Shown: positions 9,764-18,148 of the stretch, piece after piece | Position numbering within the stretch: position 1 is the stretch's first letter | Layout: each line of letters opens with the position of its first letter | Position numbers and translations under genes: made by a program | Assembly (NCBI GenBank): GCA_030147525.1 | Contig: JASBVF010000059.1 | Coordinates: 1-64,000, forward strand | Reading direction: 5' to 3' | Length of the DNA stretch: 64,000 bases | Source of the DNA: Bacteroidota bacterium | GTDB lineage: Bacteria; Bacteroidota; Bacteroidia; Chitinophagales; Saprospiraceae | Notes under the pieces: generated by a model | The model's database searches: none | What the model was told of the DNA's origin: nothing | The model's input: the letters and a program-made list of their open reading frames with translations, nothing else

Positions 9764-9873
9764 CCACCTTTGTTTTCCATGTTTCTATCCTATTCTCAAA
9801 AACCCTTTAAAAACAAGGGTTTACACGTGGAATAAATCACCAAAGCACAAAATTAGCACACCAAAGCCTAAAA

Positions 9874-9897
9874 AAACTGTCACCAATAGTGTCACCA
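9874..9897. repeat. Left arm-type repeat
   Basis: This 24-bp sequence recurs perfectly at 18071-18094. Inside it TGTCACC occurs twice in the same direction, separated by AATAG. Paired short direct repeats near both ends are typical of tyrosine-recombinase arm sites, so integrase arm-domain binding is inferred. Confidence 0.65.
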
Positions 9898-9912
9898 CCT
9901 CTTTTTCTTTTG

Positions 9913-9934
9913 TATTTTTGACGTGCGAAACAAT
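9913..9934 (+). promoter_or_regulatory. Integrase promoter and RNA-complementary leader
   Basis: TATTTTTG (9913-9920) fits the TAnnTTTG -7 box exactly. Two bases later comes GTGCGAAACAAT (9923-9934), also present at the 12.7 kb promoter and in reverse complement in the small RNA at 15.98 kb. This sequence would lie at the extreme 5' end of the integrase mRNA. Confidence 0.6.
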
Positions 9935-9959
9935 TCAACCACATTTAAAGCCGTGAACC

Positions 9960-11240
9960 ATGTCAAAAGTCCGTTTCTACTTAAAGAACCCATCCACCGG
10001 AAAAGGCCACAGTGAGGAACATCAAATTTTCCTGAACTACTCATTTAATGGAAAGCGCCTCCGATACTATACCGGGGAAAGAATAGACCCGAAGTTTTGG
10101 AATAATGATGACCAAAGAGCAAGGAAAACAAAACAGTTCCTCGAATCTTCTGATCTAAACAACAAATTGGACAGCCTCGCCGCCGAAACCAAGAACATCT
10201 ACCGCCGATTTCAAAATGATGGAAAAGTCCCTTCCCTTGCGCAATTCAAAAGCGAGTTAGACGCCGTTACGCTTCGGGGAACCGTTGCCGGGGAAACTTC
10301 GCTTTTCGGTTTCTTTGAGCAGTTAATTCAGGAACGGGCTAACAATCCGCAATTTTCACCCAATACGATTAAAGCCTATCGGAGTACATTCAACCACCTG
10401 GAAACATTCGCCAAGCAAAAACGCCGGAACCTCGACTTTGAAGACATAGACCTTGACTTCTTTCAGGACTTCCAACAATACTTATTTTCAACCACCGGAT
10501 TAAGCCAAAACACCGGGGGCAAGTACGTCAGGGTTTTGAAAACCGTGCTGAATGAAGCCACAGAACGGGGACTAAACAAAAACGCCGCCTACAAAAGCCG
10601 CCGGTTTACTATTCCTAAAACAGACGTTGAAAGCATTTATCTTTCCGTTGACGAACTTACCCAACTTTACCGCCTCGACCTCTCCCAAAGTGAACGCCTG
10701 GACAAAGTGAGGGACTTGTTTTTAATCGGAGCATTTACCGGATTGCGTTTTTCCGATTTTACGAACATCAAACCGGAAAACATCCGCAACGTTGACGGGG
10801 TAGAAGTTATTCAGATCACAACGCAAAAGACCGGGGAACCCGTCACCGTTCCTGTCAATCCGATAGTGAGAGCCATTTTGGACAAACACGCCGGGAAGAC
10901 GCCAAAGCCATTGAGCAATCAAAAAATGAATGACTACCTCAAAGAACTGGCAGAAATGTCAGGACTTACCGAACCCGTAATTCTCACAAAAAACAAAGCG
11001 GGCAAAAGGTATGACCGGCAGTTTAAAAAATGGGAGTTAGTGACCTCGCACACTGCCCGCCGCTCGTTTGCAACAAACGCTTTCAAGGCAGGTATTCCAG
11101 CACTTTCAATAATGAAGATCACCGGCCACCGTACCGAAGCCGCTTTTATGAAATACATCAAAATCACAAAGGAGGAAAACGCCGTGTTGATCTCTCAAAA
11201 TGCCTTTTTCAAAACATCACCTTTGAAAGCCGTCAAATGA
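9960..11240 (+). CDS. Tyrosine recombinase / integrase
   Basis: A 426-residue protein with an N-terminal arm-binding region (about 1-100), a SAM-like core-binding domain (about 112-210) and a catalytic domain. Catalytic residues visible are Arg263 (GLRFSD), Lys290 (TTQKTGEP), His364 and Arg367 (HTARRSF), His390 (ITGHRT) and Tyr399 (MKYIK). The set is complete, so an active enzyme is expected. The family integrates and excises mobile DNA at tRNA genes. It lies next to attL, and its leader carries a sequence complementary to the element's own small RNA. Confidence 0.95.
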   Translation: MSKVRFYLKNPSTGKGHSEEHQIFLNYSFNGKRLRYYTGERIDPKFWNNDDQRARKTKQFLESSDLNNKLDSLAAETKNIYRRFQNDGKVPSLAQFKSELDAVTLRGTVAGETSLFGFFEQLIQERANNPQFSPNTIKAYRSTFNHLETFAKQKRRNLDFEDIDLDFFQDFQQYLFSTTGLSQNTGGKYVRVLKTVLNEATERGLNKNAAYKSRRFTIPKTDVESIYLSVDELTQLYRLDLSQSERLDKVRDLFLIGAFTGLRFSDFTNIKPENIRNVDGVEVIQITTQKTGEPVTVPVNPIVRAILDKHAGKTPKPLSNQKMNDYLKELAEMSGLTEPVILTKNKAGKRYDRQFKKWELVTSHTARRSFATNAFKAGIPALSIMKITGHRTEAAFMKYIKITKEENAVLISQNAFFKTSPLKAVK

Positions 11241-11452
11241 TTTTTGACCGCTTTCAGTTTTGGACAAAAAAGAAAAAATAAAGAAAAGGAGATTACTAAG
11301 AGGGAAGCCCCGAATTTGGGCAATGCCTTCAATCGAACATACATCAAAGAGAGAGAAAGCCAAAAGGAGGGAATGAGTAGAAAGCCCCGCCCGGTTTATG
11401 CCGGGAAGCTCCACCGGGACGGGGAAAACGTTAAATTTAATCTGTCAAAATT

Positions 11453-12604
11453 ATGCAAAATGTAACGAACCGCCACACGTTGCACACTTCGGACATTTAC
11501 GCCGAACATTTCAACGCCTTCCAAGAATCACAGTTTTTCCAACAACTGGAAAGGAAGTTTCAACCGCTACCGTATTACCTGAAATTCCGACCGCTTCAAC
11601 GAATTGCGCTTTTCACCTCGTTTCTATTTAATGGCTTTTCGGCCCTGACCGCCTCGACACTGGTTTTCTTTTTCGTGGAAAGCATGACCGGCCACCGGGG
11701 AGCCGCCGCCGCCGTCACCGTTTGCGCCCTGGTTGTTTTGGAAGTCAGCAAGCGAAAAACGGGGAGCCTGTTTTTTAAAGATTGGCTTCAATTCAGGAAA
11801 GCAAGCGCCGGACTTGCGGCCCTGGTTGTTTTGTTGGCCGCCCTTTCGGTTTCGTCTTCTTACTTCGGAGCTAAACAGTTGGTGACGCAATTCACGCCGC
11901 CGCCCGACTTGGAAGATGCCACCGCCGCCGCCGCTCCGATACGTGACCAATTAGCAGAAATTGACCGGCAGATAAAAAAGCACCTCGACAACAAAAACGA
12001 CCGGGGGGAGGTGTACGTCCGAAGTCAGCGAGCCGCCGAAAGTTTGACCAAGCAAAAAGAAACGCTTTTGGCGCAATGGGTGAACATCGAAAACCGGACG
12101 GCCACCAAGAACGAAACGACCGCCGCCGCCCACGTCCAACAAACGAGCCTGAACGCTGAACACTTCGCCGCCGTCACCCTGCTTTTGGAATTGCTGTTTT
12201 TGTTATGCGCTTACTATCTGGAATACTTCGATTTTCGGAGTTTCACAGAATTTGCCGGACGTGCTGAAATTACAAACGACAACAATGTGAATTTTGCATA
12301 TACAAAGCCCGGCAGTACATCACCGCCCACCAAACCGGCCACCGGGAACGAGAAGCCGGACGGCGAAAATGACACCAGGAAAACGCCTGAAATTGCCCCA
12401 AACGGGAAGCCCTTAAACGGTAAAACAATCCACCTAAACGCCACGTCCGAAGATGCAATTCAGAAAGCTATCAAACACGTGAAAGGAAGGATTGCCAGCG
12501 CCGCCCACCGTTTGCGGAATGGCATAGGAAGACCGGAAACGAGCAAAGCGAACATCGAAAAGCACGCCGCCGAACTTCGGGAATTGGAAGCCATGTTGAC
12601 GTAA
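11453..12604 (+). CDS. Integral membrane protein with a central coiled-coil segment, unknown function
   Basis: A 383-residue protein not recognised as any named family. Three hydrophobic segments lie near 50-75, 78-96 and 115-137. A charged, coiled-coil-prone stretch follows (about 155-215), then a fourth hydrophobic segment (about 232-255) and a long polar, basic C-terminal tail ending in a helical Lys/Glu-rich segment. GCC codons are frequent, unlike the AT-rich next gene. It follows the integrase by 212 bp, a gap without a gene. The tail could be cytosolic and bind DNA or a partner; this is speculation. Confidence 0.6.
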   Translation: MQNVTNRHTLHTSDIYAEHFNAFQESQFFQQLERKFQPLPYYLKFRPLQRIALFTSFLFNGFSALTASTLVFFFVESMTGHRGAAAAVTVCALVVLEVSKRKTGSLFFKDWLQFRKASAGLAALVVLLAALSVSSSYFGAKQLVTQFTPPPDLEDATAAAAPIRDQLAEIDRQIKKHLDNKNDRGEVYVRSQRAAESLTKQKETLLAQWVNIENRTATKNETTAAAHVQQTSLNAEHFAAVTLLLELLFLLCAYYLEYFDFRSFTEFAGRAEITNDNNVNFAYTKPGSTSPPTKPATGNEKPDGENDTRKTPEIAPNGKPLNGKTIHLNATSEDAIQKAIKHVKGRIASAAHRLRNGIGRPETSKANIEKHAAELRELEAMLT

Positions 12605-12705
12605 AATGATGGTAGTAAGGTAAAAGAGGTAAAAGTCTCTTTACTATGAAAGGAAAATTGAAGCCTTGCCGTTTGGCGGGGTTTCTTTTTTCTATTCAGC
12701 TTTTT

Positions 12706-12728
12706 TAAATTTGAGGTGCGAAACAATC
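12706..12728 (+). promoter_or_regulatory. Promoter with RNA-complementary leader
   Basis: TAAATTTG (12706-12713) fits the -7 consensus. The next 15 bases, AGGTGCGAAACAATC (12714-12728), are the exact reverse complement of 15981-15995 in the loop of the predicted small RNA. Spacing from box to motif matches the integrase promoter. Confidence 0.6.
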
Positions 12729-12742
12729 AAAAGCAGTGACCG

Positions 12743-13594
12743 ATGGAATTAGATCAAATACGAGAAAAGATTGAGGAAATTTTTCCGAAGTACAAACATC
12801 ATTGGTTTGACCTTTTTCCTAATTCGTCTTCAAATGAAGCAAGTGAGAGGGTAATAATTACAAGCATAGTTGAGGAAATTAGGCCAAAGTACCAAAAATT
12901 GGAAATAATAAAAGGAAGTGATAAGGAAAGCGCTAAAAAGGAAATTTTGGAAGTTATTGAAAAGCTAAAAAATTATAGTGTCCAGGCTGTTAGAAAATTC
13001 ATGGAAGTACCTGAACGCCGATGGATGGAAAATTCATTGATGCACTACGAAAGGGATTGGAAATTTGATAAAGTAAAAATAGAGGTTCAAATTGGCTTTT
13101 GGGAGTGGTATCTATCAGAGCATTTGGTGCAAAACAAAACGGTTAAAGCGACTAATGAAAAAGAGGAACCTCCCACCGCCGTTTTTTCCAATGTGAAACA
13201 AGACCCTGCCACCAGCCCGGCAGGACAAAACCCGTTGTCGGTACTTTCACAAAGACAATTGGCACTTTGGATTTTCTACCGGCAGCAAGCCGGGGAAATG
13301 GAAAGATTTGAAAACATGGGATTTCCCACTAAGAAAAAAGCTATTTGGTCATTTGCTGAAAGTATATCAAAGGAAGACGGTACAAAAAGGAGCGGGCAAG
13401 GCTTTTATGATGAATGGAGAATTTTAAATAAAAAATGGCCGGATAAGTATAACCAGGAATCTAAGCTCAAAAACTTTGAAGCTCCAACAAAAGAAAATAA
13501 AGATGACCACCGGGAAATTTTAAAGCATTTAGAACCAAACTCAAATGCTTACAATCTTGCCAAAAATATATCTGAAAAGATAGTCACCCCGTGA
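12743..13594 (+). CDS. Hypothetical protein of the integrative element
   Basis: A 283-residue soluble, highly charged protein of unrecognised family. The N-terminal half is Lys/Glu-rich and helical. Pro- and Gln-rich linkers surround a central segment (about 170-235) with LSQRQLALWIFYRQQAG and a run of aromatic/Lys residues. It is more AT-rich than its neighbours, suggesting a different origin. It has its own promoter, whose leader matches the element's small RNA. A regulatory or replication-related role is possible but unproven. Confidence 0.6.
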   Translation: MELDQIREKIEEIFPKYKHHWFDLFPNSSSNEASERVIITSIVEEIRPKYQKLEIIKGSDKESAKKEILEVIEKLKNYSVQAVRKFMEVPERRWMENSLMHYERDWKFDKVKIEVQIGFWEWYLSEHLVQNKTVKATNEKEEPPTAVFSNVKQDPATSPAGQNPLSVLSQRQLALWIFYRQQAGEMERFENMGFPTKKKAIWSFAESISKEDGTKRSGQGFYDEWRILNKKWPDKYNQESKLKNFEAPTKENKDDHREILKHLEPNSNAYNLAKNISEKIVTP

Positions 13595-13671
13595 CCCGTT
13601 TTTTAGTCACCCGTGACCCCAACTTTCTGTTTTCCCTACCCTCAATTTTGCTCCGAATCAAATTTTAGCAA

Positions 13672-13995
13672 ATGGAGCAAGTATTATTTTCAATCAATTT
13701 GAGAGACTTTGAAAACCTTCAACGGCAATGGATGAGGGAGGAAGCCGCCAAAGCCATTGAAGCAGCACTTCCCAAAATTCAGGGTGAATTTTCAGACCTC
13801 CCCGACTTCCTTACCCGCAAACAAGCGGCCAAGATGTTATCAGTTTCTTTGGCAACCCTGGACACCTGGACTAAGGAAGGCAGGATAAAAAAACACCGTG
13901 CCGGGGGAATTGTCCGTTTTCGGAAAGATGAACTTTTGGCTAACTTCAAAAGCCTGAAAGACAGCCGCTACCAACGTTTTTTAACCTCCAAATGA
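13672..13995 (+). CDS. Small helix-turn-helix (excisionase-like) DNA-binding protein
   Basis: A 107-residue protein with a MerR/excisionase-type helix-turn-helix domain (HTH_17 class) at about 46-95. Visible motifs are FLTRKQAAKMLSVSLATLDT, the wing GRIKKHRAG and VRFRKDELL. Such proteins in tRNA-borne elements commonly act as recombination directionality factors or repressors. It overlaps the next gene by 4 bp (ATGA) and starts an operon running to 15903. Confidence 0.8.
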   Translation: MEQVLFSINLRDFENLQRQWMREEAAKAIEAALPKIQGEFSDLPDFLTRKQAAKMLSVSLATLDTWTKEGRIKKHRAGGIVRFRKDELLANFKSLKDSRYQRFLTSK

Positions 13996-14342
13996 CCAAC
14001 ATGGAACAACTGAATTTATTCCAGCCACCGCCACCGGAACGCCTGGAACGGTCAATTTTGAAGGGCAAAAACAGGATAGCAGCCACGTCTATTTTATCGC
14101 ACCGGGAAGAAAAGGCGAAAGGTAAAATTGACACCCTCGCTGAAAAAATCATTTTGCTTTTGCAGGCAAATAGAATGATGACTTCCCGGCAGATTGCAAA
14201 GGAGTTGGGGAGCGAAAGAAACAGTGTGACCGCTCCGATAAAGAGCCTGGAAGTTAGCCGTAAAATTGAGATTGCGGCGGTTGCACCTTGCCCCGTCACC
14301 GGAAAAAGTGTCCGTTGGTATAGGCTTCGACAAAGCGCCTGA
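13992..14342 (+). CDS. Small winged-helix protein
   Basis: A 116-residue protein. Residues about 45-100 read as a winged helix: LAEKIILLLQANRMMTSRQI, then AKELGSERNSVTAPIKSLE and a wing ending in GKSVRWYRL. It probably binds DNA as a regulator in the element's operon. It starts inside the stop codon of the upstream gene, and a second ATG at 14001 is possible. The next gene begins directly after its stop codon. Confidence 0.65.
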   Translation: MTNMEQLNLFQPPPPERLERSILKGKNRIAATSILSHREEKAKGKIDTLAEKIILLLQANRMMTSRQIAKELGSERNSVTAPIKSLEVSRKIEIAAVAPCPVTGKSVRWYRLRQSA

Positions 14343-15137
14343 ATGATGAGAGAGCGAAAATTTTACCTCATCCCGCTTTCGTTGGTGGAACTGGTTTTCA
14401 GGGAACGGCTATACCGGGAATTTCAAATCTGGATGGAATTAAAACACCGCTCCAACGGTCATTTGAAAATTACGCCGGACATTGTTAGGTCAGTAGCAAA
14501 TGAGTTAAAAATTTCGCCAAAAACTGTTTCCCGAACTATCGAAAAGCTAAGGCAAAGAAATTGGATAGGGTACAACCCGAAAAGCGGTTTTTCATTTATC
14601 CGAAGTTTTAAAGCCGTCCAAATTATTGAAGACCTTCCCGGCAGGTTGGGAGTTTGGTTTGACGTTGACCGCAAAAAGGAAAGCCGGGGGTTTATCGCAG
14701 GAAGTGTAATTTCAAAGTTAGTCAGAGAGCAAAGAAAAAAGGTATGGCAGGAAAGGAAGGGGGTACAAACAAAAGGAGGTACATTTCAACCCGTCCGCCT
14801 GCCTGCCTTTTACCCTGTTAGTTGTTCATCGCTTGAACAAATTTACAATGTTTCCACAAAAAGAGCTTGGAACGCCAAGAAAAACGCTACAAATGGAAAA
14901 TTCATTCAACTGAAACACGTGAACAAACCGCTACCAATTGACCGCCTTAAAAGTTACCTGGAAGGCTATCCCGAAAATAAAGGTAAAGTTTTCAGGAAAG
15001 GCGGCAATTGGTTTTTGAGGTTGCCGGACTTGGTTCAAATGAAGATGACCTTTGGAAGACGTGAACGGGTGAAAACATTGAAAACAACAACAAAAAACAG
15101 TCAAGATGCCATTTCAAAAAGGAGAGAGCGGAAATAG
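14343..15137 (+). CDS. Winged-helix protein, possible replication or regulatory protein
   Basis: A 264-residue protein. Residues about 35-80 contain a winged-helix-like segment (IVRSVANELKISPKTVSRTI, then IEKLRQRNWIGY). The C-terminal half is Lys/Arg-rich, consistent with nucleic-acid binding. Size and a DNA-binding N-terminus resemble plasmid replication initiators, but no diagnostic motif is seen, so this is a guess. Its 3' end overlaps the next gene by 32 bp in another frame. Confidence 0.6.
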   Translation: MMRERKFYLIPLSLVELVFRERLYREFQIWMELKHRSNGHLKITPDIVRSVANELKISPKTVSRTIEKLRQRNWIGYNPKSGFSFIRSFKAVQIIEDLPGRLGVWFDVDRKKESRGFIAGSVISKLVREQRKKVWQERKGVQTKGGTFQPVRLPAFYPVSCSSLEQIYNVSTKRAWNAKKNATNGKFIQLKHVNKPLPIDRLKSYLEGYPENKGKVFRKGGNWFLRLPDLVQMKMTFGRRERVKTLKTTTKNSQDAISKRRERK

Positions 15138-15408
15138 GAACGGCAGGCCGAAAGGAAGCCCAAACAAGGCCACAACTACTGTTAAAAAATTGGTTGCCAG
15201 TTTCCTAACTGAAAATTTTGAACGCTTCAAAATGGAGGTGGCAAGTTTGGAGGGAAAGGAATTTTGTATGATGTATTTGAAAATGATTGACTTTGAAGTT
15301 CCTCGACTTTCCCGGCAGGCCACCGCCGTTGATTTCAGCCAACTAAGCGAACAGGAAGCCGAACAGGTTTTAGACTTGCTCGCCGAAAAAATCCGAAATG
15401 AACAGTAA
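15106..15408 (+). CDS. DUF5681-like small protein
   Basis: A 100-residue protein whose N-terminus (FQKGESGNRNGRPKGSPNK) carries the basic Gly/Asn/Arg motif typical of DUF5681. That family is found in phages and integrative elements, often near small-terminase-like genes. The remainder is helical and acidic. The function of the family is not established; DNA binding through the basic N-terminus is inferred. Confidence 0.7.
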   Translation: MPFQKGESGNRNGRPKGSPNKATTTVKKLVASFLTENFERFKMEVASLEGKEFCMMYLKMIDFEVPRLSRQATAVDFSQLSEQEAEQVLDLLAEKIRNEQ

Positions 15409-15673
15409 ACAGACATTGGAGCAATTAACGGGAACGGCCATCGAACGAAAAAAGGCTGCAATTCAATTAAAAGAAGCCCGGCAAAGGATAGGTCAAAGCA
15501 TTAAAGAACTTTCAGTTGAAGAAATTGAACGCCGTTTGTGGGTTTTGCGACATGGAACGCAGGATGAAATAAACGCTTTGGAGCCATTGGATTTTTCAGG
15601 TTTTGAATACACCGAAGGATTAACGGATGACCAAATAAAGGAAAGACTGGACAGAATAATAAACCGAGTATGA
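15398..15673 (+). CDS. Small hypothetical protein
   Basis: A 91-residue mostly helical, charged protein of unknown family. It overlaps its upstream neighbour by 11 bp and the downstream gene by 4 bp, so it belongs to the same translationally coupled operon. No motif is recognised. Confidence 0.55.
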   Translation: MNSKQTLEQLTGTAIERKKAAIQLKEARQRIGQSIKELSVEEIERRLWVLRHGTQDEINALEPLDFSGFEYTEGLTDDQIKERLDRIINRV

Positions 15674-15903
15674 GAAAGGACAAACGCACAATTTTAAAAG
15701 CAATTACCACCGGCAGCCCAAAGGAACGAAAAGAGGCAACGGAACAACTGAAAGGAAACGGCAAGATTTTATTTTCAATAAATGGAATCATTGACGGGCT
15801 TGGAATCGCTGAAAGCGAAGCCCGGCAGCGTTACCCGGATGCTATCATTTTCGTTGTTCCAACACCGTCACCGGATGACCATGTAAGTGACCCGATAGAA
15901 TAG
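15670..15903 (+). CDS. Small hypothetical protein, last gene of the operon
   Basis: A 77-residue protein with a basic, helical N-terminus and a short C-terminal part with IIFVVPTPSPDDHV. No family is recognised. It overlaps the preceding gene by ATGA and is followed within 60 bp by the promoter of the predicted small RNA. Confidence 0.5.
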   Translation: MRKDKRTILKAITTGSPKERKEATEQLKGNGKILFSINGIIDGLGIAESEARQRYPDAIIFVVPTPSPDDHVSDPIE

Positions 15904-15953
15904 CGGGCAAAGGTTTTCTTACACTAAAAAAAAGAATGTAGTTTGTGAATGTT

Positions 15954-15961
15954 TATCTTTG
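15954..15961 (+). promoter_or_regulatory. -7 box of the predicted small RNA
   Basis: TATCTTTG fits TAnnTTTG exactly and lies just upstream of a terminator-type stem-loop. No convincing -33 TTTG is seen at normal spacing. Confidence 0.5.
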
Positions 15962-15964
15962 TCG

Positions 15965-16037
15965 AAACCGTTTGCACTTGGATTGTTTCGCACCTTTCCC
16001 CGCCTTTTTCACGGCTTAGTGCAAGCGGTTTTTTTTT
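15965..16037 (+). ncRNA. Predicted antisense-type small RNA of the integrative element
   Basis: A 14-pair stem, AAACCGTTTGCACT (15965-15978) with 16018-16031 (one G-U pair), followed by a T tract. The 39-base loop holds GATTGTTTCGCACCT (15981-15995), the exact reverse complement of the leader at 12714-12728. Twelve of these bases also match the integrase leader at 9923-9934. The reverse strand here has no -7 box at the equivalent place, so a third promoter copy is unlikely. Inferred role: base pairing in trans with both leaders to restrain integration and the 12.7 kb gene. A plain long-loop terminator is the alternative. Confidence 0.55.
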
Positions 16038-16155
16038 ATTGAAAATGGCAATCTTATGATAATGTTACTGTATCCTGAATTATAGAAGTAACATATTGAT
16101 TTAAATCCGGCCTTCAGAAAAAAATTATTGGATGCGAACTTAAAATTTTGACAAA

Positions 16156-17877
16156 ATGAAAGGTAAAGCAGTCTTAGAAACTCTTAGTATTGGAATATAC
16201 CTTTTAATAATAGTTTTCTGCGGTTTATGTCTTAATGTTTTCCACCCAATGGTGATTTTCGTTTTTTATATCATCGCTATTTTCTACCTCACACTTTCAG
16301 TATTTTGGCAAATTTCCAAAGGAGAACCTTGGCAGCAGTGGTTCACCAAACGACCTGCCCGGTTTTTCATTGTCGGTCTTATTGAGGTTTTTCTAATTGT
16401 TGGTTTTTTTGATCTTTATTACCTGTTTGACATTGATAACGGGGAATACCCTTTTGGAGAATGGGATAACATTTTGATTGAAGCGCACGGATTGGTGTTT
16501 GATTTGTTAGTATTTGGCCTACTTCTTACGATTTTTGAAGCAATAAGATCAAAAAAGGATTCAATAGAGAGATACAAAGAAGAGCTGGATGATTACCGAG
16601 GATGGACAGAAAATGAAGCTGCCTATAGGGTGGCGGGGATTATCAGGAGGTTAAAAAAAATGGGGGTTAAAGACATAGACTATTCAAATTTGCACTTGGG
16701 ACAATTAGACAAAGAATCAATTGTTGAGGCCATAGTTGAAAAGGGAGTTACAGCGGCTTCATTACAGGGTGCAAATTTGGAAGGAGCCGATTTGCAGGGT
16801 GCTAATCTGGATAGCACCAATTTACGAGATGCTAACCTAATGCAAGCGAATTTAAAGGGTGCTAATCTGATGTTAGCCGAATTACAAGGTGCTTTCTTGG
16901 TTGACGCCGATTTACAAAGTGCTTTCTTGGTTGACGTCAATTTACGGGATTCATTTCTGACAAGGGCTAATTTACGGGATGCTAACCTATTGGATGCTGA
17001 TTTATCTGGTGCTTCCCTGATAAAGGCCAATCTGGAAGGTGCGAAACTGGATGATGCCAATTTAGGAATGGCTATCTTAGATGATGCCAATTTACGAAGT
17101 GCTACCCTGAAGTTATCTAATTTAGAAGGCGCTAACCTGAGAAAGGCTAATTTAGAAAATGCTAACCTAACAGGTGCCAATTTAGAAAATGCTATCCTGA
17201 TAGCCAATCTAAAAGATGCAATCCTGGTAAAAGCCAATCTAAAGAGCGCATTCCTCGAAAAAGCCATTTTAAAGGGTGCTAACTTGGATAATGCTAATTT
17301 ACAAGGTGCTTACTTGACGTTAGCCAATTTACAGGGTGCTTACTTGGAAGTAGCACACATTGAAGGTGCGAAACTTAGGCAAGTCAATTTAGAAGGTGCG
17401 AAACTGCCGGGAGTCAATTTAAAAGATGCTGACTTGGAAAAAGCCAATTTACAAATTGCTAACCTGATGTATGCTAATTTGAGAGGTGCTTACCTGAATG
17501 AGGTCGATTTACAAAAAGCTAACCTGATGTATGCTTATTTACAGGATGCTTCTTTGAATAAGGCAAATTTACAGGGTGCTTCCTTAGTGATGTCCGGTTT
17601 ACAGGGTGCTTTCCTAATAGAAGCTAATTTAGAGGGTGCGAACCTTACGCAAGTCAATTTAGAAGGTGCAAACCTGATGCACGCCAATTTGAAAGGCGCT
17701 GTTTTAGATGGAGCCAATTTAGAAGGTGTTATCGTTGAAAAACCAGATTGGATAGAAAGCCTGAAAAAAAGCGTGTTAAAGACGAAAGAGATTAAGGCAA
17801 AGTACTTTGTTGACCCTACTCCCATTAATAACCTACCGTCTAAACAATACCTTATAAAAGAAAAAACCCATAAATAA
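16156..17877 (+). CDS. Membrane-anchored pentapeptide-repeat protein
   Basis: A 573-residue protein. Hydrophobic segments lie near 10-50, 70-90 and 110-130, then a short charged helix (about 130-165). Some 70 pentapeptide units of the A(N/D)LxG type run from about 195 to 545 and should form a right-handed quadrilateral beta-helix. A short polar C-terminus follows. Such proteins sometimes mimic DNA or serve as scaffolds, but membrane-anchored ones have no general assigned role. As cargo of the element it may give a host-beneficial trait. It has low GC and its own upstream region. Confidence 0.85.
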   Translation: MKGKAVLETLSIGIYLLIIVFCGLCLNVFHPMVIFVFYIIAIFYLTLSVFWQISKGEPWQQWFTKRPARFFIVGLIEVFLIVGFFDLYYLFDIDNGEYPFGEWDNILIEAHGLVFDLLVFGLLLTIFEAIRSKKDSIERYKEELDDYRGWTENEAAYRVAGIIRRLKKMGVKDIDYSNLHLGQLDKESIVEAIVEKGVTAASLQGANLEGADLQGANLDSTNLRDANLMQANLKGANLMLAELQGAFLVDADLQSAFLVDVNLRDSFLTRANLRDANLLDADLSGASLIKANLEGAKLDDANLGMAILDDANLRSATLKLSNLEGANLRKANLENANLTGANLENAILIANLKDAILVKANLKSAFLEKAILKGANLDNANLQGAYLTLANLQGAYLEVAHIEGAKLRQVNLEGAKLPGVNLKDADLEKANLQIANLMYANLRGAYLNEVDLQKANLMYAYLQDASLNKANLQGASLVMSGLQGAFLIEANLEGANLTQVNLEGANLMHANLKGAVLDGANLEGVIVEKPDWIESLKKSVLKTKEIKAKYFVDPTPINNLPSKQYLIKEKTHK

Positions 17878-18070
17878 TAACTCATTCAAACAGTATCTTT
17901 TACCCTCTCATTTCAACTACTTTACGTCCAAAAGAGGGTGAAGGAAAATGCGCATTGTAAAATTGTTAGGCTGATAGAATTGGAAAAATGACACTGGGAG
18001 AATGAAATTGGTGCATTGGGACTTCAAAAAGGAGATTAGCGTTTTGCCATTATTTAGAGCATTTTACAGT

Positions 18071-18094
18071 AAACTGTCACCAATAGTGTCACCA
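18071..18094. repeat. Right arm-type repeat
   Basis: Perfect 24-bp direct copy of 9874-9897, about 55 bp inside the tRNA boundary, with the same internal TGTCACC pair. Confidence 0.65.
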
Positions 18095-18103
18095 AAAAAA
18101 AAG

Positions 18104-18138
18104 AAAGCCCTCGTAATTCACTGATTAACAAGGGCTTT
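18104..18138. terminator. Hairpin at the right end of the element
   Basis: AAAGCCCT (18104-18111) pairs with AGGGCTTT (18131-18138), with A and T runs outside. It probably insulates the element from the tRNA gene in both directions. Confidence 0.6.
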
Positions 18139-18148
18139 TGAATTTAAA

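Noticed and set aside
15980-15995. Third copy of the GTGCG promoter on the minus strand
   Set aside because: The minus strand lacks a TAnnTTTG box at the spacing seen in the two real copies, while the plus strand has a box, stem and T tail.
16680-17267. Minus-strand repeat-rich frame over the pentapeptide gene
   Set aside because: It is the reverse reading of the periodic A(N/D)LxG codons, with no independent support.
16750-17750. CRISPR or satellite array
   Set aside because: The 15-bp periodicity comes from pentapeptide codons in an intact reading frame.
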